In this document: positions 1 to 8,897 of the stretch, piece after piece | How the letters are laid out: each line of letters starts with the position of its first letter | Position numbering within the stretch: position 1 is the first letter of the stretch | From: Desulfomicrobium orale DSM 12838 | GTDB lineage: Bacteria > Desulfobacterota > Desulfovibrionia > Desulfovibrionales > Desulfomicrobiaceae | Direction of reading: 5' to 3' | NCBI RefSeq assembly: GCF_001553625.1 | Contig: NZ_CP014230.1 | Span: forward strand, 2,666,001-2,730,000 | DNA: 64,000 nt | Position numbers and translations under genes: made by a program | The notes under the pieces: model-generated | Told to the model about the DNA's origin: nothing | Database searches by the model: none | Seen by the model: only the letters and a program-made list of their open reading frames with translations

Positions 1-2753
1 AGTTCGTGGCTCATCTCCACATAGAGCTGTGGCTCGGCCTCCAGCAGATACGGCGTGTTTCGCGTATCGCCGCCGCCGCACCAGTGCTCCGTCAGGCTGT
101 AGGTGGTCAGTACGATAGGATACTTCGGGTCCGCAGGCTTGGCCAGCAGGTCCTTGTCGCTGCTGGTGAAGGCCATGCACGGATTGTTCATCTGCGAAGA
201 GAACGGATTTTTGGCCACCGGCGTTTCCGCAGGTTCGTAATGCTCCGGGAAAGGACCGTCCACGCGGCCCGGTCCGAAGAGCTGTCCGTGCCCTTCCGTG
301 TGCATGATGAACGGATAGGTGCCCTTTTCCATGGCCACCGGCGGCGCACCGCCGTCCGGCGTGTCTCCGACCCACTTGCCGTCCTGCCAGGCGATGACCG
401 GCAGTTCCGGATTGAAGGGTTTGCCGTTCACGTCCACCGAGGCGCGATTATAGAGGATGCGCCGGTTCATGGGCCAGGCCCAGGAATAGTTGGGGAACAG
501 GCCCAGTTTGGCGTCCAGAGGCGTCTGGTTCAGATCCCGCCGTTTGGCCAGGTTCTGGTCTTTGGCCGGATATCCGCCGCAGTAGACCCAGTTCAGGCTG
601 GTGGTGGAACCATCGGCCTGGAGCAGCGCGAAACCCGGCACCTGATCGCCCTTTTTGTAGGTTTTTCCTTTGATGGTCACGTCGCGGGTGAACATGCCGT
701 TGATCTGGCGGGCCACTTCCTCGGCGTCGTACTCGTCGAGCCAGACATGATTCAGCACGCCTTCGGGAAAGGCGCCCTTTTCCTTCTCATACAGAGCCCG
801 CACGCGCTTCATGATCTCCACGATCATCCAGCCCATGGGCTTGCTTTCTCCCATGGGTTCGTAGCCCTTGAAGTGCCACTGGTGCCACCGGCCGGAATTG
901 GAGGTGGTGCCGTCTTTTTCACCGCGCTGGCAGGACGGCAGCAGAAAGACCTCCGTCTTGATCTTCTTGGGATCAAGCCCTGGCCCGCGCCAGAAGGAAC
1001 TGGTTTCCGTGTCGTGGGCCTCGCCCATGACCAGCCAGTCCAGATTCTGGAGGGCCCTGCGGATTTTATGCGTGTTGGGCATGCTCTGGGCCGGGTTGTG
1101 GCCGAAGATCATGCCGCCCCGGATTTTTCCGGCGTACATTTTATCGAACATGAACAGGCTGGCGTAATTTACTCCCGCTTCGGCCTTGGGCAGCCAAGCG
1201 TAGCCGAATTCATTTTCCGCAGTGGCCTTGTCGCCGAACCAGCCCTTGAGCAGACTGACCACGTACTTGGGCCGGTTGCCCCACCAGTTGACGCTTTTGG
1301 GGTCGTTGGTGACGGGCGTGTTGGCCTTGAGGTACTCCTCCAGAGTGGGCCAGGCCGTAGTCGGCATGGCGTTGTATCCGGGAAGGATGTGCCACAGCAG
1401 CGCGTGGTCCGTGGAGCCCTGGACATTGGGCTCGCCGCGCAGGGCGTTCACGCCGCCGCCGGCCACGCCGATATTGCCCAGAAGCAGCTGGATCATGGCC
1501 GCCAGCCGGATATTCTGCACGCCCACGGTATGCTGGGTCCAGCCCAGAGCGTACATCATGGTGCCGGCCTTGTCCGGCTTGCCCGTGGCCGCGTAGATTT
1601 CATAGACCGCGAGCAGGTTTTCCTTGGACACGCCGGTAATGGAAGACACCGTATCCAGATCGTAGCGCTCGTAGTGCTTGGCCATGAGCTGGTACACACA
1701 GCGCGGATCTTTCAGGGTCTTGTCCCGTTTGGGCACGCCCTTTTCGTCCTTGGCGAAAGCCCATTTCTTCCGGTCATACTTGCGCGTGGTCGCGTCGTAT
1801 CCGGAAAAAAGGCCGTCCTTGAACTCGTAGTCATCGCCCACGATAAAAGAAGCGTTGGTATATTCGGTGACGTACTCCTTCTGGATCAGGTTGTTATCCA
1901 GAATGTATTTGAGCATGCCGCCCAGAAAGGCGATATCCGTGCCCGACCGCAGGGGGACGTGCATATCGGATCTGGCCGAGGTCCGCGAAAATTTCGGATC
2001 CACGTGAATCACCTTCGCTCCCGCGTCCTTGGCCTTCAATACCCATTTGAAGGAAATGGGATGGTGCTCGGCAGCATTGCTGCCCATAATCAAAACAGCA
2101 TTGGCGTTTTTGATGTCGATCCAATGCTGGGTCATCGCGCCGCGTCCGAACGACTCTGCCAGAGCCGGTACAGTGGGGCTGTGTCAGACCCGGGCCTGAT
2201 GATCGATGTATACGCCTCCCAAAGCTCTCGTCATCTGATGAACCAGCGCGCACTCCTCGTTGTCCATCTGGGAGGTGCCCAGATGAAAATAGGATTCCCA
2301 GCGGTTCACGGGCTGGCCTTTCTCGTTGGTCTCGATGAAGTCCCTGTCACGGGTGTCCTTGATCTTGCGGGCGATGCTGTCGAGCATCCAGTCCCAGTCC
2401 TTCTCTTCCCACTTGTCGCTGCCCGGAGCGCGATACCTCGGCTTCAGCACGCGGTGGTCGCTGACATGCATGGCATAGAAGGCCGCGCCCTTGGGACACA
2501 AAGAGCCTTCGCTGACGGGATAATCGGGATCGCCCTCGGAACTGACGATCTGCCCGTTTTTGATGTGCATGATGACCTGACAGCCGCAGGAACAGAAGGC
2601 GCATGTGGATATAACTTCCTTTGCCCCCTCGATCTTCAGGGCCTTGGCGTACGCGTAAGCCGGCTTCAGATCGAACCCCAGTTGTCCCAGAGACACGGCG
2701 GCGACGCCCGCTCCGGTCAGTTTCATGAATCCCCGCCTCGAAAAAGTAGCCAT
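1..2753 (-). CDS. fdhA: Formate dehydrogenase catalytic (alpha) subunit, selenocysteine, Tat-exported; 3' end outside window
   Basis: Molybdopterin/tungsten-bis-MGD enzyme oxidising formate to CO2, expected in the periplasm. The N-terminus has a twin-arginine signal (SRRGFMK, residues 5-11, then a hydrophobic stretch). A 4Fe-4S ligand set follows (C51, C54, C58 and C86 before PKG). The frame continues after an in-frame UGA at residue 190 in the context RV-U-HSPT, the family's active-site selenocysteine. Downstream reading (MTQHWIDIKNANAVLIMGSN, later GGGDTRNTPYLLE) is continuous to the window edge and typical of FdnG/FdhA. The start at 2753 has a strong Shine-Dalgarno (AAAGGAGG), but the frame stays open upstream through four 33-bp repeats to an ATG at 2942. 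The family and Sec are seen directly. Whether the metal is W or Mo cannot be told. Confidence 0.96.
2152..2186 (-). promoter_or_regulatory. Selenocysteine UGA codon with a bacterial SECIS-like hairpin
   Basis: The UGA is at 2186-2184 on the minus strand. Starting 17 nt downstream, a small hairpin (GGCTC / GAGTC, loop TGGCA, 2166-2152) lies at the distance expected for a bacterial SECIS element read by SelB. Codon identity is clear from protein homology across the stop. The hairpin assignment is by eye. Confidence 0.75.
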
Positions 2754-2794
2754 CAAGACCTCCTTTGGTGCTTGGGTTCCCGCTCCGCAATGCG

Positions 2795-2926
2795 GCAAAT
2801 GCAGCGCGCCTTGCGGCTCTTTCAGACGCAAATGCAGCGCGCCTTGCGGCTCTTTCAGACGCAAATGCAGCGCGCCTTGCGGCTCTTTCAGACGCAAATG
2901 CAGCGCGCCTTGCGGCTCTTTCAGAC
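2795..2926 (-). repeat. Four perfect 33-bp tandem direct repeats in the fdhA leader
   Basis: Four identical 33-bp units (2795-2827, 2828-2860, 2861-2893, 2894-2926) lie between the fdhA promoter and its Shine-Dalgarno. Each unit on the minus strand holds a short GCC-GCAA-GGC hairpin with a GNRA-type loop. The unit length is 3 x 11, so the array stays open in the fdhA frame and would encode RLKEPQGALHL four times. There are no spacers, so this is not a CRISPR. Confidence 0.95.
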
Positions 2927-2950
2927 GGGAAAAGCCTACCATCCCGGCTA

Positions 2951-2979
2951 ATTTTATCAATATGCTATAAATAATACAA
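2951..2979 (-). promoter_or_regulatory. Predicted sigma-70 promoter of fdhA
   Basis: Minus-strand -35 TTGTAT (2979-2974), 17-bp spacer, -10 TAAAAT (2956-2951), in an AT-rich patch upstream of the repeats. The predicted transcript would start near 2944, almost on an in-frame ATG at 2942. Confidence 0.55.
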
Positions 2980-3042
2980 TGAGCCACACACAGTCCGGAA
3001 AATGAAATGTGGACATACGGATTTTCCGCGGATTTCAGGCAC

Positions 3043-3072
3043 AAAAAAAAGCTGCGCGCACTGCACACAGCC
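3043..3072 (-). terminator. Rho-independent terminator of tRNA-Pro
   Basis: On the minus strand just past the tRNA 3' end: stem GCTGTG/CGCAGC with a 9-nt loop, followed by a run of eight T. Confidence 0.75.
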
Positions 3073-3082
3073 TTGAAAAATC

Positions 3083-3159
3083 TGGTCGGGATGGCGCGAT
3101 TTGAACGCGCGGTCTCTGCGTCCCGAACGCAGCGCTCTACCAGACTGAGCCACATCCCG
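3083..3159 (-). tRNA. tRNA-Pro (anticodon CGG), CCA encoded
   Basis: A 77-nt cloverleaf on the minus strand. The acceptor stem begins CGGGATG and is closed by CATCCCG, followed by a genomically encoded CCA end. The anticodon stem CTGCG/CGCAG carries loop TTCGGGA, so the anticodon is CGG. The T-loop is TTCAAAT. It has its own promoter upstream and a T-run terminator downstream. Confidence 0.95.
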
Positions 3160-3172
3160 AATGAAGTGACGC

Positions 3173-3201
3173 TAGTTAGCCAAGGCAATCCCCCTTGGCA
3201 A
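3173..3201 (-). promoter_or_regulatory. Predicted promoter of tRNA-Pro
   Basis: Minus-strand -35 TTGCCA (3201-3196), 17-bp spacer, -10 TAACTA (3178-3173). The -10 lies 13 bp before the mature tRNA 5' end, a usual arrangement. Confidence 0.55.
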
Positions 3202-3233
3202 GCACTTTTTCGCCAGATGCCGGGCCGCGCTTT

Positions 3234-3638
3234 TCAGATTTTCGATGCGGTCCAGATCATGTGCGAGCCCATGAAGAGCAGCATGAGAAAGAAGCTTCGG
3301 CGGAAGGAACGGTTGCTCACTGCCGGCAACGCGTATGCCCGCCCAGCAGCCAGGCATCACAGCGGGAAGAGTAAACACAAAAGGACGAATGTGCGAAATG
3401 TATGCAGTCCTGCGGCACAGCGGGAAATAATGATCAAAGCGCCACTGACCAGAAAAAATGCTCCCAGAGCGGTCTTGATGGCCTGCCGGGTTCCTCCCCG
3501 CAGGGACAGATACACGGCCAAGGGCGGCCCGTTCACACCAAAAGCCGACCCAGAAACGGATCAAGCCATTTCCTCCTTTGCATGGCGTTGCGCTTGCCGA
3601 TAATCTGGAAGTCATAACTCTCTGCAAACATTGAAACG
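3234..3638 (-). pseudogene. Decayed TauE/SafE-family permease (C-terminal part)
   Basis: On the minus strand, one frame reads FAESYDFQIIGKRNAM then KWLDPFLG. A shifted frame reads VSGSAFGVNGPPLAVYLSLR and on through TALGAFFLVSGALIII to an in-frame TGA. The same frame then resumes with a hydrophobic tail ending FFLMLLFMGSHMIWTASKI. The G-x-NGPPLxVYL motif is that of the second half of TauE/SafE (sulfite/organosulfonate exporter-like) permeases. The piece lacks an N-terminal half, contains a frameshift and a stop, and is cut by an IS5-family remnant. It is therefore non-functional. The family call rests on motif reading only. Confidence 0.6.
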
Positions 3639-3779
3639 AGATTGGGATCATGTTTGGCAGGATCAAGGACTGGCGGAGAATAGCCATGCGTTATGACCGC
3701 TGCGCGCATACCTTCTTTTCAGCTCTGTGCCTCGCGGCTTCCGTCATTTTCTATCTCAATTAATGAGGCCTGAACCTAG
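3639..3779 (+). mobile_element. 3' remnant of an IS5-family element
   Basis: This 141-bp stretch encodes MFGRIKDWRRIAMRYDRCAH and on to FYLN-stop, the C-terminus of the same transposase found at 25919-26715. It ends in the same terminal inverted repeat (rc ctaggttcaggcctcatta) beside CTAG. It preserves the undisturbed transposase end that the nested IS4 element has altered in the 26-kb copy. Everything upstream of this end is missing. It abuts the broken permease gene. Confidence 0.9.
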
Positions 3780-3951
3780 GTAACAAAGCCTGAATCCAGA
3801 CATGATCCATTTTCATAACCCGGTGTTTTGATGGGCAGAGTCCGGAAAATCGGGTTGATTCCAGAAAGAGGCGGAAATACGGTGCAAACACCCGGCCGGC
3901 ATAAGTGTAAACCGGCTGCCGGAGCGGCGGATTCGAAACAGCGGGGAGATT

Positions 3952-5922
3952 ATGGACATTCCCTTTCTGAAAGACGTGGTGGCCATTTTCGGCCTGTCCA
4001 GCGCGGTCATTGTGGCCAGTCATCACTTGCGCGTGCCGCCCATCATCGGCTTTCTGCTGACGGGCATTCTGGCCGGCCCTCACTGTCTGGGGCTGGTTGG
4101 TGCCGTGCATCAGGTCGATATTTTCGCGGAAGTGGGAGTGATCCTGCTGCTTTTCGCCATCGGCATGGAATTGTCCCTGGAAGAATTGACCCGCCTGAAG
4201 CAGCCGGTTTTTCTGGGCGGCGGAGCGCAGGTCCTGCTGACCATTCTGGCCTCGGCCGGACTCATGTATCTTGCGGGAATGCCGCCTGGTCCGGCCGTGT
4301 TCGGCGGGTTTCTGGCGGCTCTGTCCAGTACGGCCATCGTGCTCAAGGTGCTGGGGGAAAAAGCCCAGCTCTCCGCCCCTCACGGCCGCATCTCTCTGGG
4401 CGTGCTCATTTTTCAGGATGTGGCCGTAGTGCCCATGATGCTTCTGGTGCCGCTTCTGGCCGGAACGGACGGCAATCCCTGGCTGCATCTGGGAGAAATG
4501 CTTCTGAAGGGCGCACTGGTGGGGCTGGCTGTTTTTATCGGGGCACGCAAGCTGGTGCCGGTGGTGCTGGAGGCCGTGATCCGTACCCGCAGCCGGGAAT
4601 TGTTCCTCATGACGACCCTGGGGCTTTGCTTCGCCATTGCCCTGCTGACCTCCGCCGCCGGGCTGTCCCTGTCGCTGGGAGCGTTTCTGGCCGGGCTGGT
4701 CATGAGCGATTCCGAATACAGCCACTCGGCTCTGGAAGGAGTGCTGCCGTTCCGGGACGTATTCACCAGCGTGTTTTTCGTCTCCATCGGCATGCTGCTG
4801 GACCCGTTTTTCGTGCTGCATCACGTCGGGTATGTGCTGGCTCTGACATTGGTGCTGCTGCTTCTGAAAGCCGCACTGGCTTCCCTGGCCGGGAAGATAC
4901 TGGGGTATCCGACCCATGTGGCCATTCTGGGCGGCCTGTGCCTGTGCCAGGTAGGAGAATTTTCTTTCGCGCTGGCCGGAGTGGGGCTGCGTCACGCCCT
5001 GCTCACGGGGGAGGACTATCAGTACTTTCTGGCCGCCTCCATCATCACCATGGCCGTGACGCCCTTTCTCATCGCCGCCCTGCCGCGCATCTCCGCCCGG
5101 CTGTCCCGCGTTTTTCCGATCCGGCCGGATGCGGAAGCCGCAGGCCACTCCGAAAGCCTGAACGACCACCTCATCATCGCGGGATTCGGTCTGGGAGGGC
5201 ATCATCTGGCCCGGGCCGCCCAGGCTTCGGGCATTCCCTATGTGATTCTGGAAATGAACCCGGAAACCGTACGCTGGGAACGGGACGCAGGAGAGCCCAT
5301 ATTCTACGGCGACGCCTCCCAGGGCGCGGTGCTCGAACACATCAGCGTGCGTACGGCCCGGGTGCTGGCCGTGGTCATTTCGGACCCGGCGGCCATCGGA
5401 CGCATCATCACCACGGCCAAGGCGCACAATCCCGCCCTGCATGTCGTGGTGCGGACCCGGTTCGTGACGGAGATCGACTCCCTGCTGCGGCTGGGCGCCC
5501 AGGCCGTGGTGGCCGAGGAATACGAGACGTCCGTGGAGATGTTCACGCACGTGCTGTCCACATATCTGGTTCCGCGTCCGGACATAGAGCAGTTCATCCG
5601 GGAAATCCGTTCCGAAGGATACGGAATGCTGCGCCGCCCGGTTTCGGATCAGGGACGGGATATGGAAGGAACCCGGTCTGTGTTTGACGCCGTGGTCCTG
5701 AAGATCGCTCCCGGTGCGTATGCCGACGGCAAGAGCCTTCTGGAATCACGGCTGCGCCAAGATTACGGACTGACCGTGGTGGTGGCGATCCGCGACGGCC
5801 GAACGCACATCAATCCTGAGGCGTCGTGGATCATGCGTGCCGGAGACACGGTACACGTGTTCGGGGAGCAGCGCTTTCTGGCCGAAGGCGCGGCGCTGTT
5901 CGAGCAGCCTGCCGGGGAATGA
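3952..5922 (+). CDS. CPA2/Kef-type cation:proton antiporter with TrkA-N and TrkA-C domains
   Basis: A 656-residue inner-membrane protein. Residues about 1-385 form a Na+/H+ exchanger-type domain of roughly a dozen membrane helices (HHLRVPPIIGFLLTGILAGP near the start). A cytosolic Rossmann TrkA-N domain follows from about 405 (LNDHLIIAGFGLGGHHLAR, a GxGxxG NAD-binding loop). A C-terminal TrkA-C-like domain ends the protein. This order matches KefB/YbaL-like potassium or monovalent cation exporters. ATG 3952 has GGGGAGA upstream. It stands alone, converging with the cobalamin operon. The transported ion cannot be read from sequence. Confidence 0.93.
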   Translation: MDIPFLKDVVAIFGLSSAVIVASHHLRVPPIIGFLLTGILAGPHCLGLVGAVHQVDIFAEVGVILLLFAIGMELSLEELTRLKQPVFLGGGAQVLLTILASAGLMYLAGMPPGPAVFGGFLAALSSTAIVLKVLGEKAQLSAPHGRISLGVLIFQDVAVVPMMLLVPLLAGTDGNPWLHLGEMLLKGALVGLAVFIGARKLVPVVLEAVIRTRSRELFLMTTLGLCFAIALLTSAAGLSLSLGAFLAGLVMSDSEYSHSALEGVLPFRDVFTSVFFVSIGMLLDPFFVLHHVGYVLALTLVLLLLKAALASLAGKILGYPTHVAILGGLCLCQVGEFSFALAGVGLRHALLTGEDYQYFLAASIITMAVTPFLIAALPRISARLSRVFPIRPDAEAAGHSESLNDHLIIAGFGLGGHHLARAAQASGIPYVILEMNPETVRWERDAGEPIFYGDASQGAVLEHISVRTARVLAVVISDPAAIGRIITTAKAHNPALHVVVRTRFVTEIDSLLRLGAQAVVAEEYETSVEMFTHVLSTYLVPRPDIEQFIREIRSEGYGMLRRPVSDQGRDMEGTRSVFDAVVLKIAPGAYADGKSLLESRLRQDYGLTVVVAIRDGRTHINPEASWIMRAGDTVHVFGEQRFLAEGAALFEQPAGE

Positions 5923-5934
5923 CCGGGCGCGTTT

Positions 5935-6723
5935 TCAGCCGTCCGCCGGGGCGTATTTTTCGTAATATCCGCGCGGCGTGATGATTTTGTTTCCAGCCAG
6001 CCGGGAGGAGCTGCTGCCGACCATCACGATGCTCAGCATGTCCGCCCAGGCGGGGTCGCACCGGCCGAGGGTGGCTGTCCGCACTTCCTGATCCGGGCGG
6101 AAGGCGTTGCGCACGAAACCCACGGGCGTTTCCGGGCCGCGCCGGGCCGCGGTCAGACGCAGCGCCTCTTCCAGGTGCGAGGCGCGCTTGCGGGACCGGG
6201 GGTTGTAGAAGACCATGACGAAATCCGCATCCGCGGCGGCCCGGACCCGGCGCATGATCAGATCAAGCGGCGTGAGCAGGTCCGAAAGGGAAATGCAGGC
6301 GAAGTCATGCATAAGAGGCGCACCCAGAAGCGCAGCCGCGGCGCACAGGGCCGGAATGCCCGGCACGATGTCCAGCTTCACGGTGTCCAGCAGGCCGTTT
6401 CTCTCCAGATGCTCCAGCATGAGTCCGGCCATGCCGTAGATGCCGCTGTCTCCGGAGGAAACCACCACCGTGTCCAGGCCGGACAGGGCGAAATCCACGG
6501 CTTTGGCCGCCCGGTCCATCTCCTTCTTCATGGGACTGGTGAAGACGGTCTTTCCGGCCAGCAGGGCCGGATCCACCAGATCCACATAACGATCGTAACC
6601 CACCACGGCATGGGCCCGGTCCAGAGCCGCCAAAGCCTGGGGAGCGAGCAGTTCCGCGCTGCCGGGCCCCAGTCCAACCACCGTCAGCCGGCCAGGGCTA
6701 TGGCGATGGTCACCGGCCCGCAT
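5935..6723 (-). CDS. cbiH: Cobalt-precorrin-3 (precorrin-3B) C17-methyltransferase
   Basis: SAM-dependent tetrapyrrole methylase of the corrin pathway (CobJ/CbiH). Seen: LTVVGLGPGSAELLAPQA at the N-terminus, VVGYDRYVDLV, the SSGDSGIYGMAG loop and FYNPRSR, all typical of this subfamily. About 262 residues from ATG 6723, which overlaps the 3' end of cobM-cbiG (stop at 6684) by 40 bp. A later start near LTVV is possible. Last gene of the minus-strand cobalamin operon, converging on the antiporter gene with only about 12 bp between stops. Confidence 0.92.
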   Translation of the reverse strand: MRAGDHRHSPGRLTVVGLGPGSAELLAPQALAALDRAHAVVGYDRYVDLVDPALLAGKTVFTSPMKKEMDRAAKAVDFALSGLDTVVVSSGDSGIYGMAGLMLEHLERNGLLDTVKLDIVPGIPALCAAAALLGAPLMHDFACISLSDLLTPLDLIMRRVRAAADADFVMVFYNPRSRKRASHLEEALRLTAARRGPETPVGFVRNAFRPDQEVRTATLGRCDPAWADMLSIVMVGSSSSRLAGNKIITPRGYYEKYAPADG

Positions 6724-8465
6724 ATGGTCTTGGGGACGATCAGACGCGCCGTGGCGCTTTTCTTCAGGGCCGCGTTCAGGGCTGCCGCCTCGCATACGCT
6801 CTCCACTCCTATTTTTTCCTTCACCCGGTGCGAAGGATTGGGCACGGCCGTTTTTTCCAGCACGGTCCGGTCGAAAAAATCCACATCCAGGCCGAGGTCC
6901 CCGGCCGCTTCCAACAGACCGGCCTCGTCGCTTTTGAGATCCGCGCTGGCCAGGCCGGTCAGGCTGGGCCGGGCCAGACCGTGACGGGCGAAGACTTCGC
7001 TCAAGGCCCGCAGGATATCCTCTTTCGCCACGCCCCGCCGGCAGCCCACGCCCGCCACGAGACAGGGCGGATGCAGGACCAGACGGTCCGAAGAAAGATC
7101 CTTCCAGGAAACCAGCACCTGAGCCGCATCCGGATCGCCGGTGGAAATGAAGTGCTCCGGGTCCGCCTCCAGCCGGTTTTCGGGATCATGCACCAGAACG
7201 GACCGGCCTTCGGCCAGAGCGGCGTTGACCGGGACGATGCGGGACGAATCGGAAACGGCGAGACCCCGGTCCCGGGCCAGTGTGTCGATGGCCGGACACC
7301 CGGCCGTGTCCGTGGCCGTGGTGATGACCGCCCGTCCTCCGATCCGGTCCGCGATGCGCCGGGCCAGATCATTGGCTCCGCCCAGATGTCCGGACAGCAG
7401 GCTGACCACATGCTCGCCGTTCTGGTCGCAGACCACCACGGCCGGATCCGTGGCCTTGCTCTCCAATAAAGGGGCGATGGCGCGGATGACGATACCCGCG
7501 GCGGCTATGAACACATGGGCGTGATACTGGTCAAAGTTGGCCCGGACCTGATCGGCCAGCCGGGCAAAGCCGCGCTCCGCGCCCAGACGGTCCGGCGCGA
7601 AGATATCGGCCTTGTCCGGCTCCGCAATGCGCCGGGCCAGATCGAGTCCTCGGGCGGTCATGGCGTACACGGCCATGCGCGGCCAAGTGGAGGGACGGAC
7701 GGCCTTGCGAAAACTGTGGCCGAAGTCCGCCGCGTACAGGCGTGAGGCGGCGGAAGGGGCACTCTCTCCGGGCAGGATCAGAAAAACGGTCTGACGGGAC
7801 AGAGCATGTTCGCGAGCGGCCTGTTCCAGCCCGGCCAGGGAGGTGCGGATGATTTTCTCGCCGGGATGTCCGACTTTCACTCCGATAATGATGACTGTGT
7901 CTTCCGGCGTGCGGGCCTGACGCAGTTCCCGGGCCAGATCGGCGGCCCTGTCCGCCGACAGGTACACGGCCATGGAAGAACCGTGGGCGGCCAGCCGGGA
8001 GATGGATTCAGCCTCGGGCACCGGGGTGCGGCCGCTCATGCGCGTCAGGATGAGAGTCTGGGTGGCTTCGGGCGCGGTAAAGGCGATCCTGGCCCGTGCG
8101 GCAGCGGCAAAGGCTGCGGTCACGCCGGGGACGATCTCGTAGTTCACGCCGTCCCGCCGCAAGAAATCGGCCTGCTCTCGAACCGCCCCGTAAAGGGATG
8201 ATTCTCCGGTATGCACCCTGACGGCCAAGCCCCCGGCACGGACCGTATCCATGATCAGGGCGTGGGTTTCTTCCAGACTCAAGGGGGCGGAATCCTCCAC
8301 GCGGGCGTCATTTCTGGCGGCGGCAAGCACTTCTTTCGGCACCAGAGATCCTGCGTACAGCACCAGATCGGCTCTGGATATCAGTTCCCGGCCGCGCACG
8401 GTGATAAGATCCGGATCGCCCGGCCCGGCCCCGATGAAATATACGGCTACGTTATCTTCCCGCAT
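6684..8465 (-). CDS. Fusion of (cobalt-)precorrin-4 C11-methyltransferase (CobM/CbiF) and CbiG
   Basis: 593 residues in two parts. Residues 1 to about 255 are a tetrapyrrole methylase (VYFIGAGPGDPDLITVRG, VLYAGSLVP, HTGESSLYGAVREQ, IVPGVTA) that methylates C11. Residues about 265-593 match CbiG, the cobalt-precorrin-5A hydrolase opening the delta-lactone (YAMTARGLDLARRI, GIVIRAIAPLLESKATDPAVVVCDQNG, LLSGHLGGANDLA, then the VAGVGCRRGV C-terminal domain). CbiG points to the anaerobic, early-cobalt route. The two activities act one after the other, so fusion is sensible. Shine-Dalgarno is weak. About 430 bp of disturbed sequence separates it from cobL upstream. Confidence 0.93.
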   Translation of the reverse strand: MREDNVAVYFIGAGPGDPDLITVRGRELISRADLVLYAGSLVPKEVLAAARNDARVEDSAPLSLEETHALIMDTVRAGGLAVRVHTGESSLYGAVREQADFLRRDGVNYEIVPGVTAAFAAAARARIAFTAPEATQTLILTRMSGRTPVPEAESISRLAAHGSSMAVYLSADRAADLARELRQARTPEDTVIIIGVKVGHPGEKIIRTSLAGLEQAAREHALSRQTVFLILPGESAPSAASRLYAADFGHSFRKAVRPSTWPRMAVYAMTARGLDLARRIAEPDKADIFAPDRLGAERGFARLADQVRANFDQYHAHVFIAAAGIVIRAIAPLLESKATDPAVVVCDQNGEHVVSLLSGHLGGANDLARRIADRIGGRAVITTATDTAGCPAIDTLARDRGLAVSDSSRIVPVNAALAEGRSVLVHDPENRLEADPEHFISTGDPDAAQVLVSWKDLSSDRLVLHPPCLVAGVGCRRGVAKEDILRALSEVFARHGLARPSLTGLASADLKSDEAGLLEAAGDLGLDVDFFDRTVLEKTAVPNPSHRVKEKIGVESVCEAAALNAALKKSATARLIVPKTICGPVTIAIALAG

Positions 8466-8561
8466 TCTTCAGCGCTCGTGTATATTTTCGTGTATCGCGA
8501 ATTCAGAAATCCCGGTATTCCCGCATATTTTATTCAGTATCGCACGCCCAATACGATGTGT

Positions 8562-8670
8562 TCATCTATCCTCACCACATGTGATCTGCTCTTCGGCCCA
8601 TCTGTATATTTCCCGCAGAACGGGAACCAGGGAAAAAACCTTTTTGCTCAGCCGGTATTCCACTATACAC
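8562..8670 (-). pseudogene. C-terminal fragment of an HxlR-type regulator
   Basis: The minus strand reads IVEYRLSKKVFSLVPVLREI then YRWAEEQITCGEDR-stop. VEYxLT-xx-x-L-PVL-x-W is the wing and C-terminal helix of HxlR/MarR-like winged-helix regulators. The DNA-recognition half is absent: upstream in this frame nothing fits. It lies inside the cobalamin operon between cobL and cobM-cbiG. Motif recognition only. Confidence 0.5.
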
Positions 8671-8671
8671 G

Positions 8672-8890
8672 ATGAATGTCGATCGCCAGACCATGACCGA
8701 TCAGAACTACCCGCGCCAGTTCAGGCTCATGGAGAATTTCATCGGCATGGTTTTCAGGGCTCCCGAGGTCATCCACGTGAACAATACATATCACATCGAT
8801 TGCCGGTCCGCCTTTGAGCGTGGAAAAAACATGGCTCTGTCGGCCTTTCATGCCGTTTCGCTCCGCAACGCGGGTGAACGCCGCCACTAA
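8672..8890 (+). CDS. Small hypothetical protein inside the cobalamin cluster, opposite strand
   Basis: A 72-residue frame starting MNVDRQTMTDQNYPRQFRLM. Most codons end in G or C, as in the neighbouring real genes. The antisense frame does so only about half the time, which favours this strand. No Shine-Dalgarno is evident and an internal start (MTDQNYP) is possible. I do not recognise a family. It is oriented against the operon around it and abuts a truncated HxlR fragment, so it could also be a remnant. Confidence 0.35.
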   Translation: MNVDRQTMTDQNYPRQFRLMENFIGMVFRAPEVIHVNNTYHIDCRSAFERGKNMALSAFHAVSLRNAGERRH

Positions 8891-8897
8891 GGAGAGC

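Noticed and set aside
2795-2926. CRISPR-like array
   Set aside because: Units are contiguous with no spacers between them and no cas genes nearby.
6-2951. 981-codon open frame on the plus strand
   Set aside because: It is the mirror of fdhA. The minus strand carries the Tat signal, iron-sulfur cysteines and Sec site, and this frame yields only low-complexity Gly/His/Arg text.
3828-5687. Second long plus-strand frame and a long minus-strand frame over the antiporter
   Set aside because: Both are composition shadows of the GC-rich antiporter gene; the 3952 frame alone has membrane helices and a TrkA-N domain.
8663-8897. Long C-terminal extension of CobL
   Set aside because: It arises only after the frame is lost at the C7 run. 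The alternative frame gives a family-like ending at 8898, and codon use in the extension is poor.
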